From contig NEEC01000448.1 of the NCBI GenBank assembly GCA_002189035.1, forward strand, positions 1 through 25,504: 25,504 nt of DNA, in the 5' to 3' direction. Below, piece by piece: positions 7,225 to 18,791 of the stretch. This DNA comes from Utricularia gibba (taxonomy: Eukaryota > Streptophyta > Magnoliopsida > Lamiales > Lentibulariaceae). The notes under the pieces are model-generated. The model did no database searches, was not told the DNA's origin, and was given only the letters and a program-made list of their open reading frames with translations. The position numbers and the translations under genes are program-made. Within the stretch, counting starts at the first letter, position 1; every line of letters begins with the position of its first letter.

Positions 7225-9263
7225 AAAAATATTTTTTTTTGTCATTGTAGAAAGCTCATCACGCCACGCACACCACCCTGGAGAGGTTTCAACAGCTGTT
7301 ATGAACTCACAACCCCTTGCTCAGCAGATTCAGTAAAATTCTCTAACACTTGGGCTTCCAACGGATCATATCCCATATTCATTCATACGAAATTGTGCAA
7401 GAATAATGTGACTTTGAGTTTGAACTAGATAGTAGGACGCTGATCGAAGAATGGCCCATCGAGTCTCTAAAATTGGCCGTCCTCGCTCAACAAATGTGGG
7501 GTGCACGTGACATCCCAATTTCAACAAATGCATCATGATTTTCGTCGAGGGCCCATGAGCCCGTCCGAACCCGGGGCCCGGGCCAAGGCCCCTCGAGAGC
7601 GCCCGCCTCAATACGAGGAGGTGTTCCTTCAAAAACCATATACGCGTCTCGTCACAACCCAACGTTAATAAATGCATCACTTTTTTGGCGCGCTACTGCT
7701 GACTTTGGGCCTGAGTTCGGCACGACCTCCGGCTCGATCAGGTGCCCCACCGAGAGCTCCTCCTTAAGTATAAAGTGTGTTGTTGAAAAAAACCGTGTGC
7801 GGTTCTCGTGACATCCTAACTTCAACAAATGCATCACGATTTTCGTCGAGTCGGACGGACCGGGCTCCCGGGGCCCGGACGAGGCGCAGCGCCGCTCCCC
7901 TCCCCCCCAAAACTAGAAGGTGTTCCATGGAAAACCATTTAGCGGCTCGTGACAACCCAAAGTTAATAAATGCATCACTTTCTTGCCGGCTACAATGACT
8001 TTACGCTCGAGCCTGGTACGAGTATGGGAAGATTCGAGTCCCCCCCGAGAGCGTCTCCACAAGTATAAAGCGTGTTGTTGAAAAAACCGTGTTGGGTGCA
8101 CGTGACATCCTAATTTCAACAAATGTGTCACGATTTTCGCCGAGTGGGACCAGAGTGGCTCATCAGCCAGACCGAACCCGGGCCCAAGCCAAGGCCCCTC
8201 GAGAGCGCCCCCCACAAAACTAGATGGTGTTCCACGAAAAAAATTAGGCGGTCGTGATAACCCAACGCTAGAAATGCATCCCTTTTTTCGCCGGGCTAAA
8301 ACTGACTTTGGGCTCATGCCCGGCGCGACCCCAGCCCGTGTGCATACGCAGCAGCACCACGAGGCCACATGGGCTTGGTTAATGCCCCGCTGCTCGAGCA
8401 GCAGCCACAAGGCCATACGGCCGTGGAAAAAAAGAAAAACAACCATAAAATACAATAAGCCAAAAATAAAAATAAAATTGATAAACCCTTGGTTCGGTTC
8501 GGGCCCAATCAAAACCCGTAGGGTTTAACCCGTTCGGGTTGAACAGAAAGACAACCCCATGGGTCATGCAAACTGTAATACCCAGAATTTCATCGGTTGG
8601 GTCCGAACCTGAATGGATCCAACCCAGGCCCATCTCTAATCATAATCATATGATATAGGTTTATTAAATTATAAATAATTGAAATACATTATTTATTAAA
8701 CCGTAGGATAACTGTGAAAGCTTCTTTGACTTAATTATTACCATTTGATCCTCAGTTGTACTTTGGATGGAGTGTGTATTTTTACTTTAGTCAATTTAAT
8801 TAGCATTCGATCCTTGGTTATGATTCAGATCATATTTGCTATTTTTTTACTTTAAATATTTTTATTATCATTCGATCCTTAAATTATAATGCGGATCGAG
8901 CGCGTATTTTTTATTTTAATATTTTTATTAGCATTCGAACGTTAGGTATGCTGCGGATCGAGCGTATATTTTCACTCTCATATTTTTATTAGCCTTAGAT
9001 CCTTAGGTATACTTTGGATCGAGTGCATATTCATTTATTTTAAATCTTAATTAGCGTTCCACCGTTAGGAGCAATTTAGAACGTGTATACATTACAATGC
9101 CATGCCACACGGGCGTGGTTTACGCACAACCCACGCCCGTGTGCCCTTGCAATGTAAACACGCTCCACATTGCTCCTAAGGATCGAGCGTTAACACAAGT
9201 TTCAAGTAAACCATCTCCACTCGATCCGAATCATGTCTAAAGACCGAAAGCCAATAAAAATAT
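6949..9263 (+). repeat. Satellite monomer M4 (2315 bp)
   Basis: Right arm to 7224, transposase fossil 7221-7496, GC-rich core 7501-8426, AACCCG-rich segment 8491-8638, left arm from 8639. Copy-specific changes: GAGTGGGCCC shortened to GAGGGCCC near 7548, GTACGACGTATG to GTACGAGTATG near 8027, GTGCCCC to GTCCCCC near 8039, CCCGCGTGCTC to CCCCGCTGCTC near 8386, and TTAAGTATAA to TTAAATTATAA near 8880. Because of these shifts a 199-codon minus-strand reading frame opens at 7913-8512; neighbouring copies do not keep it. Confidence 0.95.
7221..7496 (-). pseudogene. PIF/Harbinger transposase fossil, M4 copy
   Basis: All three blocks present. The T run before GTCATTG is one base longer (nine T), which would shift the last few codons before the terminal stop. 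Confidence 0.72.
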
Positions 9264-9538
9264 TAAAATAAAAAATATACGCTCGATCCGCATCATATCT
9301 TAGAATCGAATGCAAATAGAATCGTTCAAATAAAAAATATACACTCGATTGGAATCTTAACCAAGGATCGAATGCTAATTAAAATGATTAAAATAAAAAT
9401 GCACACTCCATCCAAAGTATAACTAAGGGTCGAATGCTAATAAAATTAAAAACTAAGAAACTTTCACATGTAGTATATGCTTTAATAACTAACGTATTTA
9501 CATTATTTATATTTTAATAAACATATATCACATGATAT
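8639..9538. repeat. Giant imperfect palindrome J4
   Basis: About 900 bp, central hairpin at 9106-9143 intact. The outermost right-arm pairing sequence is shortened to ATGATAT. Confidence 0.88.
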
Positions 9539-11579
9539 AAAAATATTTTTTTTGTCATTGTAGAAAGCTCATCACGCCACGCACACCACCCTGGAGAGGT
9601 TTCAACAGCTGTTATGAACTCACAACCCCTTGCTCAGCAGATTCAGTAAAATTCTCTAACACTTGGGCTTCCAACGGATCATATCCCATATTCATTCATA
9701 CGAAATGTGCAGAATAATGTGACTTTGAGTTTGAACTAGATAGTAGGACGCTGATCGAAGAATGGCCCATCGAGTCTCTAAAATTGGCCGTCCTCGCTCA
9801 ACAAATGTGGGTGCACGTGACATCCCAATTTCAACAAATGCATCATGATTTTCGTCGAGTGGCCCATGAGCCCGTCCGAACCCGGCCCGGGCCAAGGGCC
9901 CCTCGAGAGCGCCCGCCTCAATACGAGGAGGTGTTCCTTCAAAAACCATATACGCGTCTCGTCACAACCCAACGTTAATAAATGCATCACTTTTTTTGGC
10001 GCGCTACTGCTGACTTTGGGCCTGAGTTCGGCACGACCTCCGGCTCGATCAGGGTGCCCCACCGAGAGCTCCTCCTTAAGTATAAAGTGTGTTGTTGAAA
10101 AAAACCGTGTGCGGTTCTCGTGACATCCTAACTTCAACAAATGCATCACGATTTTCGTCGAGTCGGACGGGACCGGCTCCCGGGGCCCGGACGAGGCGCA
10201 GCGCCCGCTCCCCCCCCCCAAAACTAGAAGGTGTTCCATGGAAAACCATTTAGGCGGCTCGTGACAACCCAAAGTTAATAAATGCATCACTTTCTTTGCC
10301 GGGCTACAATGACTTTACGCTCGAGCCTGGTACGACGTATGGGAAGATTCGAGTGCCCCCCGAGAGCGTCTCCACAAGTATAAAGCGTGTTGTTGAAAAA
10401 ACCGTGTTGGGTGCACGTGACATCCTAATTTCAACAAATGTGTCACGATTTTCGCCGAGTGGGACCAGAGTGGGCTCATCAGCCAGACCGAACCCGGGCC
10501 CAAGCCAAGGGCCCCTCGAGAGCGCCCCCCCACAAAACTAGATGGTGTTCCACGAAAAAAAATTAGGCGGCTCGTGATAACCCAACGCTAAGAAATGCAT
10601 CCCTTTTTTCGCCGGGCTAAAACTGACTTTGGGCTCATGCCCGGCGCGACCCCCAGCCCGTGTGCATACGCAGCAGCACCACGAGGCCACATGGGCTTTT
10701 AATGCCCGCGTGCTCGAGCAGCAGCCACAAGGCCATACGGCCGTGGAAAAAAAGAAAACAACCATAAAATACAATAAGCCAAAAATAAAAAATAAAATTG
10801 ATAAACCCTTGGTTCGGTTCGGCCCAATCAAAACCCGTAGGTTTAACCCGTTCGGGTTGAACAGAAAGACAACCCCATGGGTCATGCAAACTGTAATACC
10901 CAGAATTTCATCGGGTTGGGTCCGAACCTGAATGGATCCAACCCAGCCCATCTCTAATCATAATCATATGATATAGGTTTATTAAATTATAAATAATTGA
11001 AATACATTATTTATAAACCGTAGGATAACTGTGAAAGCTTCTTTGACTTAATTATTACCATTTGATCCTCAGTTGTACTTTGGATGGAGTGTGTATTTTA
11101 CTTTAGTCAATTTAATTAGCATTCGATCCTTGGTTATGATTCAGATCATATTTGCTATTTTTTTACTTTAAATATTTTTATTATCATTCGATCCTTAAGT
11201 ATAATGCGGATCGAGCGCGTATTTTTTATTTTAATATTTTTTATTAGCATTCGAACGTTAGGTATGCTGCGGATCGAGCGTATTTTTTCACTCTCATATT
11301 TTTATTAGCCTTAGATCCTTAGGTATACTTTGGATCGAGTGCATATTCATTTATTTTAAATCTTAATTAGCGTTCCACCGTTAGGAGCAATTTAGAACGT
11401 GTATACATTACAATGCCATGCCACACGGGCGTGGTTTACGCACAACCCACGCCCGTGTGCCCTTGCAATGTAAACACGCTCCACATTGCTCCTAAGGATC
11501 GAGCGTTAACACAAGTTTCAAGTAAACCATCTCCACTCGATCCGAATCATGTCTAAAGACCGAAAGCCAATAAAAATAT
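9264..11579 (+). repeat. Satellite monomer M5 (2316 bp)
   Basis: Right arm to about 9538, transposase fossil 9536-9806, GC-rich core 9811-10746, AACCCG-rich segment 10811-10956, left arm from 10957. Copy-specific changes: ATGATTATAA shortened to ATGATATAA near 9532, GAAATGTGCAGAAT lacking two bases near 9703, GTGGGCCC to GTGGCCC near 9860, and GGGCTTGGTTAATG shortened to GGGCTTTTAATG near 10694. Confidence 0.95.
9536..9806 (-). pseudogene. PIF/Harbinger transposase fossil, M5 copy
   Basis: All three blocks recognisable. Two single-base losses near 9703-9712 (GAAATGTGCAGAAT) fall between the SHII block and the YDPLE block, and the terminal TTA is altered by the ATGATATAA deletion. Confidence 0.72.
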
Positions 11580-11854
11580 TAAAATAAAAAATATACGCTC
11601 GATCCGCATCATATCTTAGAATCGAATGCAAATAGAATCGTTCAAATAAAAAATATACACTCGATTGGAATCTAACCAAGGATCGAATGCTAATTAAAAT
11701 GATTAAAATAAAAATGCACACTCCATCCAAAGTATAACTAAGGGTCGAATGCTAATAAAATTAAAAACTAAGAAACTTTCACATGTAGTATATGCTTTAA
11801 TAACTAACGTATTTACATTATTTATATTTTAATAAACATATATCACATGATTAT
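10957..11854. repeat. Giant imperfect palindrome J5
   Basis: About 898 bp, central hairpin at 11422-11459 intact. A small loss in the right arm near 11671 leaves AATCTAACC. Confidence 0.88.
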
Positions 11855-13874
11855 AAAAATATTTTTTTTGTCATTGTAGAAAGCTCATCACGCCACGCAC
11901 ACCACCCTGGAGAGGTTTCAACAGCTGTTATGAACTCACAACCCCTTGCTCAGCAGATTCAGTAAAATTCTCTAACACTTGGGCTTCCAACGGATCATAT
12001 CCCATATTCATTCATACGAAATTGTGCAAGAATAATGTGACTTTGAGTTTGAACTAGATAGTAGGACGCTGATCGAAGAATGGCCCATCGAGTCTCTAAA
12101 ATTGGCCGTCCTCGCTCAACAAATGTGGGGTGCACGTGACATCCCAATTTCAACAAATGCATCATGATTTTCGTCGAGTGGGCCCATGAGCCCGTCCGAA
12201 CCCGGGCCCGGCCAAGGGCCCCTCGAGAGCGCCCCGCCTCAATACGAGGAGGTGTTCCTTCAAAAACCATATACGCGTCTCGTCACAACCCAACGTTAAT
12301 AAATGCATCACTTTTTTGGCGCGCTACTGCTGACTTTGGCCTGAGTTCGGCACGACCTCCGCTCGATCAGGGTGCCCCACCGAGAGCTCCTCCTTAAGTA
12401 AAGTGTGTTGTTGAAAAAAACCGTGTGCGGTTCTCGTGACATCCTAACTTCAACAAATGCATCACGATTTTCGTCGAGTCGGACGGGACCGGGCTCCCGG
12501 GCCCGGACGAGGCGCAGCGCCCGCTCCCCTCCCCCCAAAACTAGAAGGTGTTCCATGGAAAACCATTTAGGCGGCTCGTGACAACCCAAAGTTAATAAAT
12601 GCATCACTTTCTTTGCCGGGCTACAATGACTTTACGCTCGAGCCTGGTACGACGTATGGAAGATTCGAGTGCCCCCCGAGAGCGTCTCCACAAGTATAAA
12701 GCGTGTTGTTGAAAAACCGTGTTGGGTGCACGTGACATCCTAATTTCAACAAATGTGTCACGATTTTCGCCGAGTGGGACCAGAGTGGCTCATCAGCCAG
12801 ACCGAACCCGGGCCCAAGCCAAGGCCCCTCGAGAGCGCCCCCCCACAAAACTAGATGGTGTTCCACGAAAAAAAAATTAGGCGGCTCGTGATAACCCAAC
12901 GCTAGAAATGCATCCCTTTTTTCGCCGGGCTAAAACTGACTTTGGGCTCATGCCCGGCGCGACCCCCAGCCCGTGTGCATACGCAGCAGCACCACGAGGC
13001 CACATGGCTTGGTTAATGCCCGCGTGCTCGAGCAGCAGCCACAAGGCCATACGGCCGTGGAAAAAAAGAAAACAACCATAAAATACAATAAGCCAAAAAT
13101 AAAAAATAAAATTGATAAACCCTTGGTTCGGTTCGGCCCAATCAAAACCCGTAGGGTTTAACCCGTTCGGGTTGAACAGAAAGACAACCCCATGGGTCAT
13201 GCAAACTGTAATACCCAGAATTTCATCGGGTTGGGTCCGAACCTGAATGGATCCAACCCAGGCCCATCTCTAATCATAATCATATGATATAGGTTTATTA
13301 AATTATAAATAATTGAAATACATTATTTTATTAAACCGTAGGATAACTGTGAAAGCTTCTTTGACTTAATTATTACCATTTGATCCTCAGTTGTACTTTG
13401 GATGGAGTGTGTATTTTTACTTTAGTCAATTTAATTAGCATTCGATCCTTGGTTATGATTCAGATCATATTTGCTATTTTTTACTTTAAATTTTTATTAT
13501 CATTCGATCCTTAAGTATAATTTCGACGATTTTTATTTAATATTTATTTTTCGTTTAGTATGCTGCGGATCGAGCGTATATTTTTCACTCTCATATTTTT
13601 ATTTAGCCTTAATCCTTAGGTATACTTTGGATCGAGTGCATATTCATTTATTTTAAATCTTAATTAGCGTTCCACCGTTAGGAGCAATTAGAACGTGTAT
13701 ACATTACAATGCCATGCCACACGGCGTGGTTTACGCACAACCCACGCCCGTGTGCCCTTGCAATGTAAACACGCTCCACATTGCTCCTAAGGATCGAGCG
13801 TTAACACAAGTTTCAAGTAAACCATCTCCACTCGATCCGAATCATGTCTAAAGACCGAAAGCCAATAAAAATAT
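11580..13874 (+). repeat. Satellite monomer M6 (2295 bp, shortest copy)
   Basis: Right arm to 11854, transposase fossil 11851-12124, GC-rich core 12130-13060, AACCCG-rich segment 13125-13272, left arm from 13273. The short length comes mainly from 13521-13557, where one AT-rich subrepeat loses its GCGGATCGAGCGCG and GCATTCGAACG motifs and is replaced by a shorter disordered T-rich stretch. Also TTAAGTATAAAG is reduced to TTAAGTAAAG near 12398. Confidence 0.95.
11851..12124 (-). pseudogene. PIF/Harbinger transposase fossil, M6 copy
   Basis: Matches the reference closely, with the same three frames and no extra break seen. Confidence 0.72.
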
Positions 13875-14148
13875 TAAAATAAAAAATATACGCTCGATCC
13901 GCATCATATCTTAGAATCGAATGCAAATAGAATCGTTCAAATAAAAAATATACACTCGATTGAATCTTAACCAAGGATCGAATGCTAATTAAAATGATTA
14001 AAATAAAAATGCACACTCCATCCAAAGTATAACTAAGGTCGAATGCTAATAAAATTAAAAACTAAGAAACTTTCACATGTAGTATATGCTTTAATAACTA
14101 ACGTATTTACATTATTTATATTTTAATAAACATATATCACATGATTAT
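13273..14148. repeat. Giant imperfect palindrome J6 (left arm damaged)
   Basis: About 876 bp. The left arm carries the 13521-13557 lesion, which removes a subrepeat junction. The central left stem lacks one G (hairpin about 13718-13754). Confidence 0.86.
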
Positions 14149-16196
14149 AAAAATATTTTTTTTGTCATTGTAGAAAGCTCATCACGCCACGCACACCACC
14201 CTGGAGAGGTTTCAACAGCTGTTATGAACTCACAACCCCTTGCTCAGCAGATTCAGTAAAATTCTCTAACACTTGGGCTTCCAACGGATCATATCCCATA
14301 TTCATTCATACGAAATTGTGCAAGAATAATGTGACTTTGAGTTTGAACTAGATAGTAGGACGCTGATCGAAGAATGGCCCATCGAGTCTCTAAAATTGGC
14401 CGTCCTCGCTCAACAAATGTGGGGTGCACGTGACATCCCAATTTCAACAAATGCATCATGATTTTCGTCGAGTGGGCCCATGAGCCCGTCCGAACCCGGG
14501 GCCCGGGCCAAGGGCCCCTCGAGAGCGCCCGCCTCAATACGAGGAGGTGTTCCTTCAAAAACCATATACGCGTCTCGTCACAACCCAACGTTAATAAATG
14601 CATCACTTTTTTGGCGCGCTACTGCTGACTTTGGGCCTGAGTTCGGCACGACCTCCGGCTCGATCAGGGTGCCCCACCGAGAGCTCCTCCTTAAGTATAA
14701 AGTGTGTTGTTGAAAAAAACCGGTGCGGTTCTCGTGACATCCTAACTTCAACAAATGCATCACGATTTTCGTCGAGTCGGACGGACCGGGCTCCCGGGGC
14801 CCGGACGAGGCGCAGCGCCCGCTCCCCTCCCCCCCAAAACTAGAAGGTGTTCCATGGAAAACCATTTAGGCGGCTCGTGACAACCCAAAGTTAATAAATG
14901 CATCACTTTCTTTGCCGGGCTACAATGACTTTACGCTCGAGCCTGGTACGACGTATGGGAAGATTCGAGTGCCCCCCGAGAGCGTCTCCACAAGTATAAA
15001 GCGTGTTGTTGAAAAAACCGTTGGGTGCACGTGACATCCTAATTTCAACAAATGTGTCACGATTTTCGCCGAGTGGGACCAGAGTGGGCTCATCAGCCAG
15101 ACCGAACCCGGGCCCAAGCCAAGGGCCCCTCGAGAGCGCCCCCCACAAAACTAGATGGTGTTCCACGAAAAAAAATTAGGCGGCTCGTGATAACCCAACG
15201 CTAAGAAATGCATCCCTTTTTTCGCCGGGCTAAAACTGACTTTGGGCTCATGCCCGGCGCGACCCCCAGCCCGTGTGCATACGCAGCAGCACCACGAGCC
15301 ACATGGGCTTGGTTAATGCCCGCGTGCTCGAGCAGCAGCCACAAGGCCATACGGCCGTGGAAAAAAAGAAAAACAACCATAAAATACAATAAGCCAAAAA
15401 TAAAAAATAAAATTGATAAACCCTTGGTTCGGTTCGGGCCCAATCAAAACCCGTAGGGTTTAACCCGTTCGGGTTGAACAGAAAGACAACCCCATGGGTC
15501 ATGCAAACTGTAATACCCAGAATTTCATCGGGTTGGGTCCGAACCTGAATGGATCCAACCCAGGCCCATCTCTAATCATAATCATATGATATAGGTTTAT
15601 TAAATTATAAATAATTGAAATACATTATTTATTAAACCGTAGGATAACTGTGAAAGCTTCTTTGACTTAATTATTACCATTTGATCCTCAGTTGTACTTT
15701 GGATGGAGTGTGTTTTTACTTTAGTCAATTTAATTAGCATTCGATCCTTGGTTATGATTCAGATCATATTTGCTATTTTTTTACTTTAAATATTTTTATT
15801 ATCATTCGATCCTTAAGTATAATGCGGATCGAGCGCGTATTTTTTATTTTAATATTTTTTATTAGCATTCGAACGTTAGGTATGCTGCGGATCGAGCGTA
15901 TATTTTTCACTCTCATATTTTTATTAGCCTTAGATCCTTAGGTATACTTTGGATCGAGTGCATATTCATTTATTTTAAATCTTAATTAGCGTTCCACCGT
16001 TAGGAGCAATTTAGAACGTGTATACATTACAATGCCATGCCACACGGGCGTGGTTTACGCACAACCCACGCCCGTGCCCTTGCAATGTAAACACGCTCCA
16101 CATTGCTCCTAAGGATCGAGCGTTAACACAAGTTTCAAGTAAACCATCTCCACTCGATCCGAATCATGTCTAAAGACCGAAAGCCAATAAAAATAT
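13875..16196 (+). repeat. Satellite monomer M7 (2322 bp)
   Basis: Right arm to 14148, transposase fossil 14145-14419, GC-rich core 14424-15360, AACCCG-rich segment 15426-15574, left arm from 15575. Copy-specific changes: AACCGTGTGCGG reduced to AACCGGTGCGG near 14721, AACCGTGTTGGG to AACCGTTGGG near 15017, GTGTGTATTTTTAC to GTGTGTTTTTAC near 15709, and the right stem of the central hairpin loses TG near 16076. Confidence 0.95.
14145..14419 (-). pseudogene. PIF/Harbinger transposase fossil, M7 copy
   Basis: Matches the reference closely. It keeps CCCTGGAGAGG, from which the reference copy has lost one G. Confidence 0.72.
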
Positions 16197-16473
16197 TAAA
16201 ATAAAAAATATACGCTCGATCCGCATCATATCTTAGAATCGAATGCAAATAGAATCGTTCAAATAAAAAATATACACTCGATTGGAATCTTAACCAAGGA
16301 TCGAATGCTAATTAAAATGATTAAAATAAAAATGCACACTCCATCCAAAGTATAACTAAGGGTCGAATGCTAATAAAATTAAAAAACTAAGAAACTTTCA
16401 CATGTAGTATATGCTTTAATAACTAACGTATTTACATTATTTATATTTTAATAAACATATATCACATGATTAT
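15575..16473. repeat. Giant imperfect palindrome J7
   Basis: About 899 bp. The central hairpin at 16041-16076 lacks the final TG of its right stem. Confidence 0.88.
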
Positions 16474-18517
16474 AAAAATATTTTTTTTGTCATTGTAGAA
16501 AGCTCATCACGCCACGCACACCACCCTGGAGAGGTTTCAACAGCTGTTATGAACTCACAACCCCTTGCTCAGCAGATTCAGTAAAATTCTCTAACACTTG
16601 GCTTCCAACGGATCATATCCCATATTCATTCATACGAAATTGTGCAAGAATAATGTGACTTTGAGTTTGAACTAGATAGTAGGACGCTGATCGAAGAATG
16701 GCCCATCGAGTCTCTAAAATTGGCCGTCCTCGCTCAACAAATGTGGGTGCACGTGACATCCCAATTTCAACAAATGCATCATGATTTTCGTCGAGTGGGC
16801 CCATGAGCCCGTCCGAACCCGGGCCCGGCCAAGGGCCCCTCGAGAGCGCCCGCCTCAATACGAGGAGGTGTTCCTTCAAAAACCATATACGCGTCTCGTC
16901 ACAACCCAACGTTAATAAATGCATCACTTTTTTTGGCGCGCTACTGCTGACTTTGGGCCTGAGTTCGGCACGACCTCCGGCTCGATCAGGTGCCCCACCG
17001 AGAGCTCCTCCTTAAGTATAAAGTGTGTTGTTGAAAAAAACCGTGTGCGGTTCTCGTGACATCCTAACTTCAACAAATGCATCACGATTTTCGTCGAGTC
17101 GGACGGGACCGGGCTCCCGGGGCCCGGACGAGGCGCAGCGCCCGCTCCCCTCCCCCCAAAACTAGAAGGTTTCCATGGAAAACCATTTAGGCGGCTCGTG
17201 ACAACCCAAAGTTAATAAATGCATCACTTTCTTTGCCGGGCTACAATGACTTTACGCTCGAGCCTGGTACGACGTATGGGAAGATTCGAGTGCCCCCCGA
17301 GAGCGTCTCCACAAGTATAAAGCGTGTTGTTGAAAAAACCGTGTTGGGTGCACGTGACATCCTAATTTCAACAAATGTGTCACGATTTTCGCCGAGTGGG
17401 ACCAGAGTGGGCTCATCAGCCAGACCGAACCCGGGCCCAAGCCAAGGGCCCCTCGAGAGCGCCCCCACAAAACTAGATGGTGTTCCACGAAAAAAAATTA
17501 GGCGGCTCGTGATAACCCAACGCTAAGAAATGCATCCCTTTTTTCGCCGGGCTAAAACTGACTTTGGGCTCATGCCCGGCGCGACCCCCAGCCCGTGTGC
17601 ATACGCAGCAGCACCACGAGGCCACATGGCTTGGTTAATGCCCGCGTGCTCGAGCAGCAGCCACAAGGCCATACGGCCGTGGAAAAAAAGAAAAACAACC
17701 ATAAAATACAATAAGCCAAAAATAAAAAATAAAATTTAAAACCTTGGTTCGGTTCGGCCCAATCAAAACCCGTAGGGTTTAACCCGTTCGGGTGAACAGA
17801 AAGACAACCCCATGGGTCATGCAAACTGTAATACCCAGAATTTCATCGGGTTGGGTCCGAACCTGAATGGATCCAACCCAGGCCCATCTCTAATCATAAT
17901 CATATGATATAGGTTTATTAAATTATAAATAATTGAAATACATTATTTATTAAACCGTAGGATAACTGTGAAAGCTTCTTTGACTTAATTATTACCATTT
18001 GATCCTCAGTTGTACTTTGGATGGAGTGTGTATTTTTACTTTAGTCAATTTAATTAGCATTCGATCCTTGGTTATGATTCAGATCATATTTGCTATTTTT
18101 TTACTTTAAAATATTTTTATTATCATTCGATCCTTAAGTATAATGCGGATCGAGCGCGTATTTTTTATTTTAATATTTTATTAGCATTCGAACGTTAGGT
18201 ATGCTGCGGATCGAGCGTATATTTTTCACTCTCATATTTTTATTAGCCTTAGATCCTTAGGTATACTTTGGATCGAGTGCATATTCATTTATTTTAAATC
18301 TTAATTAGCGTTCCACCGTTAGGAGCAATTTAGAACGTGTATACATTACAATGCCATGCCACACGGGCGTGGTTTACGCACAACCCACGCCCGTGTGCCC
18401 TTGCAATGTAAACACGCTCCACATTGCTCCTAAGGATCGAGCGTTAACACAAGTTTCAAGTAAACCATCTCCACTCGATCCGAATCATGTCTAAAGACCG
18501 AAAGCCAATAAAAATAT
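16197..18517 (+). repeat. Satellite monomer M8 (2321 bp)
   Basis: Right arm to 16473, transposase fossil 16470-16743, GC-rich core 16747-17682, AACCCG-rich segment 17746-17892, left arm from 17893. Copy-specific changes: one extra A near 16385, AAGGTGTTCC reduced to AAGGTTTCC near 17167, AAAATTGATAAACCC reduced to AAAATTTAAAACC near 17731, and GGGTTGAAC to GGGTGAAC near 17791. Confidence 0.95.
16470..16743 (-). pseudogene. PIF/Harbinger transposase fossil, M8 copy
   Basis: Three blocks present. One G is missing in CTTGGCTTCC near 16600, and ATGTGGGTGC at the upstream edge lacks one G. Confidence 0.72.
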
Positions 18518-18791
18518 TAAAATAAAAAATATACGCTCGATCCGCATCATATCTTAGAATCGAATGCAAATAGAATCGTTCAAATAAAAAATATACACTC
18601 GATTGGAATCTTAACCAAGGATCGAATGCTAATTAAAATGATTAAAATAAAAATGCACACTCCATCCAAAGTATAACTAAGGTCGAATGCTAATAAAATT
18701 AAAAACTAAGAAACTTTCACATGTAGTATATGCTTTAATAACTAACGTATTTACATTATTTATATTTTAAAAACATATATCACATGATTAT
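17893..18791. repeat. Giant imperfect palindrome J8
   Basis: About 899 bp, central hairpin at 18360-18397 intact. The T run and one subrepeat of the left arm near 18175 are shortened by two bases. Confidence 0.88.

Noticed and set aside
7913-8512. A 199-codon minus-strand ORF, the longest in the window, and other ORFs of 100-197 codons
   Set aside because: They run across the satellite subrepeats, show recurring repeat-derived peptides (MHLLKLGCH and similar), are not kept in the same frame between near-identical copies, and resemble no known protein apart from the transposase fossil tail.
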